A program made the translations under genes and the position numbers. From Otis tarda (lineage: Eukaryota; Chordata; Aves; Otidiformes; Otididae): a stretch of 64,000 bases of DNA. The notes beneath the pieces are model-generated. The model ran no database searches and had not been told where the DNA came from. It saw nothing but the letters and a program-made list of their open reading frames with translations. The DNA is taken from assembly GCA_026413225.1 (NCBI GenBank), contig CM048553.1, positions 137,174,190 through 137,238,189 of the forward strand, read 5' to 3'. Below, in pieces: positions 40,301 through 52,210 of the stretch (the stretch's first letter is position 1; every line of letters starts with the position of its first letter).

Positions 40301-41113
40301 ATGCACCACGGGGATTGCAGGTGCTGGAGCTGAACTTTGCAAGTTGAACTGCAAACTGTTGAGTTTCTTATTCATTACACAACAACAATAACAATAAGAA
40401 ATCTCCTGGGTGAAAAAGGGGTCCAAATAAACTTATTCAGTACACTCCAAATTCTGGACTAAGGCATGTAAGTACATTGCTGTATATTTTGATAGCATCT
40501 GAAACAAGACAGGGAAGCTTATTTGAGGGAGTACAAATTACTGGAAGCATACACTGTGTTCTGACATTTTTTGTAACCTCATGTGAGGTGTTCAGCCTAG
40601 ACACCACCAGTCACTTCTTGGAGTAAGATCTTGAGTAAGGCTGATTGCTCCTGTGAGGGAAAGGATCTCTTAAAATTGCACTGGCAGTTTGTATTTTGTG
40701 GTATGCAGAGGGCTGTTTATATATGTGTGTGTCTGTGTGTCTGTCTACCTACGTGGGGAATTTTGACTCCCAGGAGTCTTACATTAAGACAACTGTGTAT
40801 ATTTGGTCCAAGCAACACCGTCTTGTGCAGCAGCAGATACGCTGAGATGCCAGAAGCAGTTATGCCAGTTATCAGCTACGTTCCCCATCCCTCTCCTAGG
40901 CATTGCCAGCTCCACAGCAGGGATGTTTGAGAGGACTGTATACCCACCTTGAGCTGCCAGCATTTTTAACTCCATTCTGAAATGTTATAACACTCTGGGC
41001 TGTAAATGGATGCAGCCGCATTGTCTGCTCCGATGTCCCTGCGAGGGAAACTGAGACCTGCAGAGGAGAGGCAAAAGGAATGCAACAGAGGAAACCAGCT
41101 GTGTATTACCAGC
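37324..41113. other. Unique noncoding DNA
   Basis: No CR1 or LTR seen. A 19-bp duplication at 39306-39350 and a GT/CT-rich patch near 40.72-40.75 kb are the only structures. A faint MIR-like string (gagggaaactgagacctgcagagg) near 41.04 kb is too short to call. Confidence 0.5.
39306..39350. repeat. 19-bp direct repeat, 26-bp period
   Basis: gcagcaaaggatcaccttt occurs perfectly at 39306-39324 and 39332-39350, separated by aatacct. A local duplication. Confidence 0.9.
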
Positions 41114-41694
41114 TGTGCTGGTTTGGGCTGGGATAGAGTGAATTTTCTTCACAGTAGCTAGTACAGGGCTATGATTTGGATTTGTGCTGGAAACAGTGTT
41201 GATAACACAGGGATGTTTTAGTTACTGCTGAGCAGTGCTTACACAGAGTCGAGGCCTTTTCTGCTTCTCACACCACCCCACTGAGAGTAGGCTGGGGGTG
41301 CACAAGAAGTTGGGAGGGGACACAGCTGGGACAGCTGACCCCAACTGACCAAAGGGATATTCCACACCATATGACATCATGCTCAGCATATCAAGCTGAG
41401 GAAGAAGAAGGAAGGAGGGGACATTTGAAGTTACAGCATTTGTCTTCCCAAGTAACCATTACGTATGATGGAGCCTCACTTTCCTGGAGATGGCTGAACA
41501 CCTGCCTGCCGATGGGAAGTAGTGAATGTTTTGCTTTGCTTGTGTGTGCAGCTTTTGCCTTACCTATTAAACTGTCTTTATCTCAAACCACAAGTTTTCT
41601 CACTTTTTCTCCTGCAGTTCTCTCCCCCATCCCACTGCAGGGGTTAAGAGCATCTGGGTGGTGCTTAGTTGCCAGCTGGGGTTAAACCACAACA
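41114..41694 (+). mobile_element. Solo LTR with 5-bp target duplication
   Basis: A 581-bp LTR starting tgtgctggtttgggctggga and ending ggggttaaaccacaaca. Both flanks are ccagc (41109-41113 and 41695-41699), a perfect 5-bp target-site duplication, which fixes the boundaries and shows that the element is a complete solo LTR left by LTR-LTR recombination. Inside: gggacagctgaccccaactgac, catatgacatcatgctcagc, a degraded TATA-like catatcaag, cctattaaactgtctttatctc (polyadenylation region), and a C-rich end. It aligns with 21120-21739. A 5-bp duplication is typical of ERVL-type (class III) elements; family assignment is from memory. Confidence 0.9.
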
Positions 41695-44600
41695 CCAGCC
41701 TAATCAAGACTTGTTTGCTTAACACACTGAAACTTTTGCTGTTGTGATGGTTTGATGACACTGTTGTGAATACGAGGGATTTGACTCACATGTTTCTGCT
41801 ACACCACCCCCAAGGGAGTAATATACAGCCACCCCAGAGCTCTTAATTAGTCCAAGGACTCTCTGAGGTCTTGACTGGAAAGGTTCAGAAAACAGTTACA
41901 GCATCCCATGTTTTCCCCGCAACACTTGGTATTTAAGATCAATAAACACAGATGTCCAATTCAATGTTTCTTGCTGGTACCTTTCAGCTGTGTTCAGGCT
42001 TGATGTTGCCAGGTTGGCCCCAAAGGTTTTTGCTACAACCCTTTCAAATCGCTTGCCAAAGAAGATGAATAGCTACATGGACAACCTGCAGAGCTGTGGA
42101 AAGCTAATCAATGCCTGCCTTATTCTCCAAATGCTTTATGTGCTTTCACAGGTAGTGTGAAAGTCAATATCCAAACAGGAGACCATTGCCACACATTGTC
42201 ATGCCCTTCTGAGCAATTGTTTTGATTTGCAGATGGCTTTTCCTTCCTCTGCTCTTTACAGCAAAGCAAGTCACGTACTGTCAGACTCTGCCCAGATGAC
42301 ATGATGCATCATGTTTCTTGTAGCCCCATGTGGCTAAGTCTAGAGAAAGTGGCATTAAAAAATAACCATATCCAGGGGGGGATATTGATAAATTAAGGGA
42401 CTCAATAGGTTAGGTAAGATCACTGGATTTTAGTGGCAGGCAATTAGATGCAGCCTCAGTTAATGGAGAGACACAGCTCTTCAAAATGTGATCCATGCCT
42501 TCATCGGAACATGTCTCAGACAGGAGAGATTAATTACCTGTTGAATACACCCATTTTTCCATATGAGCAGCAGCAGGCATCTCTGACCCACTGCCAAACT
42601 TCTAGAAAGTTAAAGAGTCCTCCCAGGACTCCCAGCAAGTCAGGAAAGAGCATGTACATATTGACTTCGTGTAGTAGTCTCTAAAGATGTAGGAGCTTAA
42701 GCTTCATTTCCAAGGATGGTTTAGGTAGAAAACCACATCATGGCTTTGTAAATCAAGAAACTAAGGCTCCTATATGCCTGTTGCCTCTGAAAGTGAGATT
42801 CAAGCTCCTAAATTGATTGGTCCTTTGGGAAATCACAGCTACTTCAGAAAGACTTTGAAATTAATGGCCCTTGCACTACAGTGCACCATCTTCAAACAAT
42901 ACGTTGAACAATCTGACAATTTCAACAGTTAACTGAAGGATGAGTTTTTGTTTTAACTTGAACGCCAGCAGGGAATATATTTCCTTCCTGACCCAAAGTT
43001 TCACAATTTTCAGATAAATCTCTCAGTAGGGAATATCAAGTTATTACCCATAATCTCAATTTTTGATGGAACAAAATGCCTTTTAAAATGGTACTGCTGT
43101 ATGTTGTGAAGCACTTTCTCTCCCTTGTACCCTGTGGAAGAGGACAGTGCTCTGAGCTCTTCCATTCCTCCACAACAGGAGCCCTGCACTCTGAAGCATT
43201 AATTTTTGAACTATGCAAGTCTGTAGAGTAGTCTGTGAAATCAGACCCAGACTGAGGTTTGTGCAGCCCCGTTCAGGAGCCTCCTGCCTCTAAAGGCATG
43301 GTGGGAATGAAGCTTTTAGACAGAGGCTGTGCCTAAGCTTACATCCTTTATGAATAAGGCTAATGTATGCTATAGTTATGTAAGCCCCAGCAAGAAAGGT
43401 TCAACAGCACTTGATCGCTAGGAGCTGTTGCCGGGTTTATGGATCTCAAGGTTTGCCAGTGTGTTTGTGGTTTCTGTTTTAGTTTACCAGCACTGAACAG
43501 TAAGTGCCTTCAGCAGCTGCTTACTGAGAAAGCACATCTAGTGCCTTGCACAAGGGCTAAATGTCACACATCTTTCTGTACTTAGAGAATTAAAATCCCC
43601 CAAAATTATGTCAGAAACTGCAGTGTGTCAGGTCTTTCAAGTCCTACAATCAGGGACTAAAAAGAATAAGGAAAAAAAATGTAGAAAAATACAGAAACAA
43701 AGGAAAAGATAAATAATGATCATGCTGTCATATCTAGATCAGATGAGCCTGAATAGGGATATAATTAGAAATCATGCATCATTTCAAATACAAATGGAAA
43801 TGGAAAGAAGTCAGGATAAAATAAGAAAACAGAATAAGAGCAATTGCACTGTCACATGCTCTACCCACAATGCACTATGTGGCAAACAGACTAAGGACCC
43901 AGGAAAACATTAGAAGTGCTCAATCCCATTGATGTACATAATCAAGAATCCGTGGAAACAGTACGTCCTCACATTACCAGACCACACTAGTCACCAATTC
44001 ATGCAGCTGCTAGGTCTTGGGAGATGAAATAGGTCATAAGGGATTAGGAATAAGGGACAAAGTGTATGTGAAAGCATGGAGAACATACACAGACCCTCCA
44101 CAGATATAAGCAAACTCCATAAATAAACTCTCATACAGGTGTAGAGCAAAATAATTCTCCAAGTAGCAAAGATCAAAAATTTACAAGGAAAGATAGTGCC
44201 ACGTATGTGCAAAATGCACAAATATAAAACAGGAAATTAAAAGTAAAGGAAGACTTTTGGAGAAAAACTTTCTAATAGTTAATGCTCTATATATTGAATC
44301 ATTCGCAATAACTACAGCTAGGGAAATCAGTATGCCAAAGTTTGCAGACAAGAAAAGCCAAGTGAAAATGTAACATACTAAGAAAGCAAGCAGTGACTCA
44401 CAGGAAGAACTTCAAAATAATGTCATACTTATTAAAAATAAATGGTTGGTAAGACCAAGTTGGCACGAGGTACAAAGACAGAGCAGCAGCATCCACACAA
44501 AAGCAAACCAAATGCCAAACACGCAGTGTAGGTTACAGTATCTTAGTGAACTCAGAAAATTTCAACAAAGCAGCATCAAATTAAAAGATATGATTCTATG

Positions 44601-45416
44601 ATCATTTCAGTGCTAAGATGAGCTCAGCCAGAGTGCAATAAGGAAAAGTAGGCACTGGAGCATTAGGCAGTGTAAGCAACTCAGAAATAATGGCTTTCAC
44701 CCCCGAAAAATACACTCATGCACTCATTGATAATAAACCTGTATGAATTTTTCACACTGTAGACAAAGAGATGCACCCATCCAGGCTGGCAGGTTGTGAG
44801 GCACCATGTGGCAGCATGGCACTGCTGCTGTCACATGAACTCATTTGGAAATCCAGGCCAGGTCAGACACATCTGAGGAAAGAAAGCTATTTATGAAGTT
44901 GCTATTTAGCTATATGTGAGAACACAGGCTTCAGGGTAAAATAGTGAACTTCTGAAGAAGAAATTATGCTTGCACGGTTTTGCACCTCTCTCTGTCCCCA
45001 CCATATTTGAATATAATCAGCATCTAAAAGGTATATAGAAAGATGAATCTTATTTTTCCTTTTCTTTGAAATTTTTAAATTCGTGTTGATATCATATGTG
45101 GGCAAACACTTGACTGTTCCTGCTCTCCCAAAGTCATTATGTTTCAGAGACAATAAAACAGTAAGAACAGTCCAACAGGGAAAAAACCTGTGTATTTTAT
45201 GGGTCTAAGTGAAAGCTCACCTTTAAAAAGGCCACATTAACACCTTTTTTTTTTTTTAACTCCGTTTGTTCTTCTTTTTGACAGTGCTGAACACTGCCAG
45301 CTGAAATTACTTCAGAGGCAGCTGCAGCTGAGGTGGCCACAGCAGTCGGTCAGTGCCAGTGTCACAAGTTGTTTGGTTTGGGTGGCTGTATTTTTAAAGT
45401 CAATGAAATATGAAAT
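41695..45416. other. Unique DNA with a possible second LTR-like unit
   Basis: Apart from the candidate promoter/polyA unit near 41.93 kb, I see no gene or repeat family that I can name. A stretch at 42.74-42.83 kb (aaggctcctatatgcc, caagctcctaaattg, ggaaatcacagc) vaguely recalls an old amniote repeat but is too diverged to call. Confidence 0.45.
41930..41946 (+). promoter_or_regulatory. TATTTAAG/AATAAA pair, LTR-like R region
   Basis: tatttaag (41930-41937) is followed three bases later by aataaa (41941-41946). A TATA-like box directly followed by a polyadenylation signal is the compact U3/R arrangement of some avian retroviral-type LTRs. I could not define TG...CA ends or a target duplication, so the surrounding 41.74-42.01 kb stretch is only a possible old LTR. 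Confidence 0.25.
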
Positions 45417-45833
45417 ATAGAATCATAGAGTGGTTAGAGTTGGAAGGGACCTTCAAAGGTCATTTAGTCCAACCCCCCTGCAAAGGAGCAGGGACATACC
45501 TGACTAGATCAGGTTGATCAGAGCCTCATCCAGCCTGGTCTTGAACGTTTCCAGGGATAGGGCATCCACCACCTCTCTGGGCAACCTGTTCCAGTGTTCT
45601 ACAGCCCTCATTGTAAAAAAATTTTTCCTAATATCTAATCTAAATCTACCTCCCTCTATTTTGAAACCATTACCCCTTGTCCTATCACAACAGGCCCTAC
45701 TGAACAATCTCTCCCCATCCTTCTTGTAGGCCCCCTTGAGGTACTGGAAGACCGCTATCAGGTCTCCCCAGAGCCTCCTCTTCTCCAGACTGAACAGCCC
45801 CAACTCTCTCAGCCTGTCCTCATAGGAAAGGTG
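45417..45833 (-). mobile_element. CR1 3' fragment (ORF2 C-terminus and 3' UTR)
   Basis: A 417-bp 5'-truncated CR1 on the minus strand. Plus strand starts with atagaatcatagagtggtta (tail plus 3' UTR). The minus frame 45504-45803 (99 codons) begins with [20 protein letters not shown], continues through [15 protein letters not shown] and RLDIRKNFFTMRAVEHWNRLP, and ends ARLNE-type (TRLDEALINLI). This is the conserved C-terminal domain of CR1 ORF2. It is still open but lacks everything upstream, including the polymerase motifs. Confidence 0.93.
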
Positions 45834-45860
45834 CCTATAAATATTCCTTACCTGGGTATT

Positions 45861-45925
45861 CCCTTAAAAAAACCCAAACAACACCAAAACAAAACCAAAA
45901 ACAACAACAACAACAAAAAAACCCT
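45861..45925. repeat. A/C-rich low-complexity (CAA)n tract
   Basis: Runs of aaaaaaacccaaacaacacc, caaaacaaaacc and (aac)n; starts about 30 bp beyond the CR1 5' truncation point. Confidence 0.85.
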
Positions 45926-46638
45926 TCTCAAATATTGTATAATAGAAGACGAAGAGAAAGATGACTGATGTATCCAAAAAGTCAATGAGAAATCTCCAGC
46001 TGGTACTATCCTTGTACAACATACGTTAATTTTCCTTAGCTACTGATCTGCCATTACTTTCCGTCTTTAGAATCCTGAAATATCTTCTTGGTTGGTTGGT
46101 TGGTTTTTTTAACTGTTCATGCTCCTACATTGCATTGTATAAGAGCCTTTAGATGTTGCCTGAAATCTAACTCTTGCAAAAGTTGCTAGGTCATGTGCAA
46201 CAACAAACAAACAAAAATATTTTGGATAGGTTCACTTTGCAAAACATAGCAATGTGAAAGACAAAAGGTTAACATTGGCCAGACTCAGTCCTGAAGTGAA
46301 TTTGCATGTTCAGCAATTGAGCTGCTCTCAGGATCATTCAATCCACTGACGCCACAGCTTACTGTGGCCTGGCTACAATGTTCCTGAACACTTAGATGTC
46401 GTTTCAGTGCATTATCTGCTACTTCCACTTTCACGGATCGTTGTGGAAGCCAAGTGAAATGAATGAATGAATGAAAATCCTGATTCTCATACTCCATGTT
46501 GCCACAAAGGCAGTTCCAGAGTGTGCTTACTTACTAATAGCTCCCTGTAGCTCCCCAAGATACTGACTGAGGTAGGTGAACTTCTAGTGTCTTCATTGTC
46601 TTCTTCCATCTCAGGTTCACAACAAGCACCTTCACTGC

Positions 46639-46655
46639 TTTTTTTTTTTTTTTTT
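46639..46655. repeat. Poly-T run
   Basis: Seventeen consecutive T followed by five C. On the minus strand it would read as a poly-A tail, but no SINE or processed gene is recognisable beside it. Confidence 0.9.
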
Positions 46656-48756
46656 CCCCCAAATCTGGGGCACCTAAGATGAAAACCTACTCCACATTAT
46701 GGCTTTGCAGATTTAAATAATTAATGTTCTTTGCCTCAGGGTATATGACCTTGCAATATAGCTTCTCAGGTGGAACAAATGGTGGTTACTGAAAATTATA
46801 GGCAGATGCTAAGTAGATTTCCAGACCCTTTATTCCTACTTGTCTCATGGATGAAACTTGGCTGCTAAGTGAAAAGATTCACTTAGGAAAAGCATTTCAT
46901 AATTCTTTGGGTAATGGTAACATGAAATCTATCTATCTAACTTGAGAGGTCACTTTTATGACCATAAAGAAAGAACAACATAAATGCCCATGTGCACAGC
47001 TATTTAAAAAAAAAAAAAAGTCTCTATAATGAAACCCACTTAGAGAAGTGAAATACAGTGATTAGAATGAAAGTTTCAAATTTCATTGCAATCAAAGGGC
47101 GTAAAAATTCCAGCTCAAGTTAAAGTGAACTTTCCTTCAGTCATGGGTAGATAAATAAATTGCATGTTTATCACCTGTCTAGAGATACCACTGTCCTGAG
47201 AGGTAGTAGTACAGAATAGTGTCTTACCAAATGTACAAACAATGTGCTGATTACAATCAAGAAAGGTTAGGAGAATATCATTTCCCCACAAACATGAGAT
47301 GAGGAAATCCAAATTTCCCCTTGTGTCTTGCCAGAGAAAAAAAAAACTGCTATTACAGCCACAAGAAAGTAGTATATTTTGTGGAGGGAAGTTATTAGGA
47401 CACTTTACATAGGCTAAATTTCTGTTTTCTCCTCCTTAAAACATCACTTAGGAGATGGATTGACCAGTTCTACTTTGAGTCACAGTCTTTTCTCTCTTTC
47501 TTTTTCACAGAACAATTAATTCACTGTTACCATGGAAATGATTTTGTCTTTCCAATAGTAGGATTTCAGTCCTGCAGTCTTGATTTTGTCAATATAGTGT
47601 CCAACACCTAACTACTCTCCTTTATTAATGTCACTGTTAGATAAGACTATTTACCTATGTCAAGAAAAAAAAATAATCTTTACGATAGTTTCTTAAAGGG
47701 ATTATTTTTCTTTTCCAGGCCATTAAGTTTGAGTACTAAAGCTCTCATTCAGTTTCTTATCCTATATGGATGTGATATGGAAACAACGCTACTCCCTCCT
47801 CTGTCCTGTGTGGGCAGAATACCACTGTGTGACCTGTCCCCTATTCTGAAAGGGCACAAATGGGCATAGATGGACATAACCCATCAAAAGAAGAAGTGGG
47901 CTTTGGCCCAGTCCCTTGCCTGCTTCAACATGGCAATCAACATGGCGTGGAGAGTATATTTGTAGCAGCAGGATGTAAAGCAAGTCTCCTCCATAAATTG
48001 CCTGTGTTATGTGCCATAATCTTGTTTCACAACCCAAATTATGGCTGGACTGCGCTTTTCTTACTCTAGTTTGTTTGGTCTACAGTGTTGTCAATACTTT
48101 AAGGCCTATTAAACATGTAAGTCTAGAAAAGTTTGTGACATTTGCTTGGAATCATTGAATCAAGAATGTTCCTATGATGGAAAAATTCCACTGAAGCCTC
48201 AAAGAACTTGACAACACTTGGAGTGATGGGTGTTAATTACAGATTCAACAGTATCTGAGTAAGCCTCCATTTTCAATCATTTCTGGTTTTTTATATGGTC
48301 AGAAAAGTAACATTAATTGCTTCTAAATGTAACAGCTCATCCAAAACTAAATTTTATTATTTATATCTTCCTCTCTTATGTGAGAGTAAGCCTAAGAAGA
48401 TATTTTTAACTAAACAACATATTCTACAAAGGTCCTAGTAACCTCATCCAACCTTTCAGAAGACATATGTTTACTTACAGAGGAAATATTAGAATTGTTA
48501 TTTTAATTTCGAGGAGTCTGGCGTATTTGTGGGAAAGGTAACAACTTCCCAGAGGTAAAGAAGTGGTGGAAAGGCAGCAATCAAGTGCAGAACCAAACAA
48601 GACAATTTCTTCCATTTTCAGAAGTGCGTCAAGGTTTCTGGGTCTGAAGTTACCATGAAGGTAGAAAGGAAAAGGAAAGGGTATTTTTGAGATTAGCATA
48701 CCACTTTCTGCCTGGCCAAGCTTAAGACGTAGAGTCTCAGTGCAAATTTTTGGTGC

Positions 48757-48778
48757 CTCTCTTCCTTAAGGAAGAGAG
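48757..48778. repeat. 22-bp perfect palindrome
   Basis: ctctcttcctt joined directly to its exact reverse complement aaggaagagag, with no loop. It could extrude as a small cruciform or bind a dimeric factor; no further evidence. Confidence 0.9.
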
Positions 48779-50934
48779 AGGAGACATCAGTAATAACACA
48801 AAATAACAGTACATTTGTATTACTCCTCAAAACTCCTTGCTCTGAAAAACATAAGAAAAAGCATTAATTTATTGTCCTACTAGATCTGAAGGTATAAACA
48901 GCCCTTCATGCAAGCATGATTCAGTTCACTATCACAAGACTACAAGCTGACCCCTCTTGCAGTTCCAGCAAGTCCCCACTTTCCAAAGCATCTGCTACAT
49001 GCCAGCACCAGCAATGAAAGGCTGGGTGAGACAAACCTCCAATCTAACCCTGTACAACAGTTTGACATTTTTGTACTGCTCTAGAAGACAAGTATCTCAC
49101 ATTTGTGATCTCCAGTTTGCTCAGCTGACTTTGAGCCTGGCAGTCCTCTAGAAGATGCTGCTGAAGGCTGATTCAGTTGTTCTTAGCTGCATTATGTTCA
49201 AAATCAGCCATCCACCTGACAGTCACCGACTGTAGAACCACCTCCTAACCTTTCAGGATCAGCATGAGTCAACTGGTTGTAGGTCTACTGCCTGGCTGCC
49301 TTTAGGTCTGGCTCTCTGTCGGGTGTCTCTCTCAGAATGAGTTTGAGTTATATACCATGAGCTACTAGGATGCAGCATAGCCAAGCAAGGAAGCTGGGAC
49401 TCCATCCTTCGATGACTGTGTGCTGCAAACAGAAGATGGACATTTGTGACTCTCACTATTTAGTGTGGAGTAAGCAAAAATAATTCAATCTTCTCCCAGG
49501 TCCCTGACTTGCGAGCACTTGTCTCCCTCCTGGAATAGGTAATGGACACTGGTGTAGCAGAAGGTTTCCCACTGGATTTTTCTTTTTCCAATTTTACAGT
49601 TTTTTCATACTTCCCTGATTGTCTTCTGGGAGAACATAGACCTGGCATTCCTGAGTTTGTATCCCTAGCTCTCTGTTGCTGTTGCTGGCAGACTTGCCAG
49701 GGAAAAGACATACCCTAATCCTCCTTCCAGCCGAAACAGAGTTTTGTTGTGTTTCATAAGGCAGATGGAGGCAGACAGAACACTTTCAGAGCAGCTGATG
49801 GAGAGCAGAAGCAGTATACATGCACACACAAACACAAATTATCAGAGCCACGTAAGAGAGTCATGATTTCCTCACAATTTGCTATGCTTCAGCTGTGACT
49901 CCTTTGCAAAACACCAGCCCCAGACATTGTACTTGTGGAGAATAACAAATTAATTTCTCTCTTTGATGTTCACTAGCAGATTTTAAGAGTCTATTCGAGA
50001 GCTAGTGGAGAGTGATTTAAAGTTCAGTCTGGTTTTTGTTTGTTTGCAAGGATTGCGTGTCCAACAGCACAATATGAGATTTCTCTTCAAAGCATAATAA
50101 ACTTCAAGTATTTTGATGAAAATGTTCTGCCCTGTCTTTAACTGAGCTTCAAACAGAAGTGTCCCCAGGATTCTACTCCAACATGAGGCAGTAATGTGCA
50201 GGGAAGCCATCTGATCAGCTGTAGTGCCATTACTCCATTTTAAGCCACATCTCAAAGCTGAGTCAACACTCCTTTAAGCTTCTGGCCCATCTTCTTCAGT
50301 CTCTGGTATATTTTGTTCAAAACTCAACTACTGGATGAAGTACATCCACCTTTCATTAAAAAATCCCCTCCTTGCCCATCTCTCTGAACACAAAGACATA
50401 AAATTTTCTTGTTAGAGCAGCCTCTACAAGGAGGGATAAATTACCTCATTGATGGAAGACTTAAAATTAGCAAGGCAGAGCTGATGAGAGTGAATGAATG
50501 TGTCCTTTTAATATTTTGGGGCTCTTTGTCCATGGCATGTCATAATATTACATTAAATTTTCAGATGTCTTGTTGCCTTCTATGGCAAAAAATAGATAGT
50601 GAGAGAAGAGGGAAAACCGTCAAAGATAAGAAATGTCTGGACAAAAAAGACTATCTGTTCCAAGATGCTGCACATTTTGAGTATGTCATTCCCTTTTAAT
50701 TCAGGCTCAGTGATAAGCGACTGGTGGAACACAATGTGGTGGTATGATGAGTTCTGGCTTGGCTGCCTCTGCCAGTGGCAAAGATCAGCAGGTGACAAAT
50801 AGAGCTGATAGCTCTAACGGTAATAAAGGTGTCCCTGATGCTATCTTTCTGCTTCTAGATGACCTTTTCCTTCTTCTAAGTTTCACCTAACATAGTCTGG
50901 CTATTTCTGATGGAGAAGCTTCTTGTTTGGCTCC

Positions 50935-51274
50935 TAATGATACACAAAAAACAAAACTGGGAGAAGTGGCTGATACATCAGTTGAGTGTATTGTCATCCA
51001 GAGGGACTTGGACAGGATGAAGAAATGGCCTGACAGGAATCTTGTGGAGTTCAATAAAAGGAAGTGCAAAGTCCTGCATCTGGGGAGGAGTAACCTCAGG
51101 AACCGAAATAGGCTGAGGGCAGACTGCCTGGGAAGCACCTCTGCAAAGAAGGATCTGGACATCCTGGTGGATAACAAGCTGACTATAAGCCAGCAATGTG
51201 CCCCTGCAGGAAGAAGGCCAAGAGCATCCTAGGCTGCATTAGAAGGTGCATTGCTAGCAGGTGTAGGGAGGTGA
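50935..51274 (+). mobile_element. Older CR1, left part, split by insertion
   Basis: A plus-strand CR1 fragment. Translated in the frame of 50927-51232 it shows ORF2 reverse-transcriptase palm/thumb blocks: [33 protein letters not shown] and KKDLDILVDNKLT, which correspond to the blocks that follow the FADD motif in CR1. The FADD motif itself is at or beyond the left end and is not preserved. The sequence runs to gtgtagggaggtgatc and is interrupted there by a minus-strand CR1; it resumes at 52211. Diverged and frame-broken. Confidence 0.88.
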
Positions 51275-52210
51275 TCATAGAATCATAGAATCATAGAATG
51301 GTTAGAGTTGGAAGGGACCTTCAAAGGTCATCTAGTCCAACCCCCCTGCAAGGAGCAGGGACATCCCTGACTAGATCAGGTTGCTCAGAGCCTCATCCAG
51401 CCTGGCCTTGAACATTTCCAGGGATGGGGCATCCACCACCTCTCTGGGCAACCTGTTCCAGTGCTTTACAACTCTCATTGTAAAAAATTTTTTTCTAATA
51501 TCTAATCTAAACCTACCTCCTTCTAATTTAAACCCATTACCCCTTGTCCTATCACAACAGGCCCTACTGAACAGTTTCTCCCCATCTTTCCTGTAGGCCC
51601 CCTTGAGGTATTGGAAGACCGCTATCAGGTCTCCCCGGAGCCTCCTCTTCTCCAGGCTGAACAGCCCCAACTCTCTCAGCCTGTCCTCATAGGAGAGGTG
51701 CTCCAGCCCTCTGATCATCTTCGTGGCCCTCCTCTGGACCCTTTCCAACTGGTCCATGTCCTTCTTGTGTTGGGGGCTCCAGAACTGGACGCAGTACTCC
51801 AGGTGGGGTCTCACCAGGGCAGAGTAGAGGGGCAGAATCACCTCCCTCGACCTGCCGGCCACGCTCCTCTTGATGCAGCCCAGGATGCGGTTGGCCTTCT
51901 GGGCCGCAAGGGCGCATTGCCCGCTCATGTTGAGCCTCTCGTCCACCAGCACTCCCAAGTCTTTCTCCTCAGGGCTGCTCTCAATCCATTCTCCGCCCAG
52001 CCTGTATTTGTGCCTGGGATTGCCACGACCCAGGTGCAGGACCTTGCACTTGGCCTGGTTGAACTTCATGAGGTTGGCACGGGCCCACCTCTCCAGCCTG
52101 TCAAGGTCCCTCTGGATGGCATCCCTCCCTTCCAGCGAGTCGACGGCACCACACAGCTTGGTGTCATCGGCGAACTTGCTGAGGGTGCACTCTATCCCAC
52201 TTCCTTCTCT
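51275..52210 (-). mobile_element. Younger CR1, nested in older CR1
   Basis: About 936 bp of the 3' end of a CR1 on the minus strand, inserted into the plus-strand CR1 around it. The plus strand begins with three copies of the reverse-complemented tail octamer (atcatagaatcatagaatcatag), then the 3' UTR, then ORF2 in reverse. The 5' truncation point falls next to the [13 protein letters not shown] codons. The host element resumes at gatccttcttctct. A short duplication (tgatc at 51272-51276 and 52210-52214, approximately) may be the target-site duplication, but it overlaps the tail sequence and is ambiguous. Confidence 0.92.
51371..52208 (-). pseudogene. CR1 ORF2 C-terminal fragment (reverse transcriptase)
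   Basis: An uninterrupted minus-strand frame of about 279 codons that encodes the C-terminal third of the CR1 ORF2 polyprotein, which makes cDNA by target-primed reverse transcription. Visible in order: [14 protein letters not shown] (the FADD catalytic box of the polymerase active site), [87 protein letters not shown], and the conserved end ([14 protein letters not shown] ... DEALSNLI). The open frame can be extended upstream to 52282, but those about 25 codons are antisense of the host CR1, not part of the protein. The endonuclease, the first polymerase motifs and any promoter are missing, so it cannot act alone. Intactness suggests a relatively recent insertion. Confidence 0.92.

Larger units (their letters stand above)
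45926..50934. other. Unique noncoding DNA with simple repeats
   Basis: Contains (ggtt)n near 46.09 kb, (aatg)n near 46.46 kb, T17 at 46639-46655, A14 at 47006-47019 and a 22-bp perfect palindrome at 48757-48778. No gene or named repeat. Open frames below 100 codons carry no domain. Confidence 0.5.

Noticed and set aside
44588..44604. gattctatgatca as a CR1 tail
   Set aside because: Single octamer without the preceding ttccaacc block; chance or too degraded.
45248..45260. T-run as the tail of a minus-strand SINE or processed pseudogene
   Set aside because: No SINE body or gene-like sequence next to it; the same applies to the other poly-A/T runs at 33.9, 46.6, 47.0, 53.6 and 60.0 kb.
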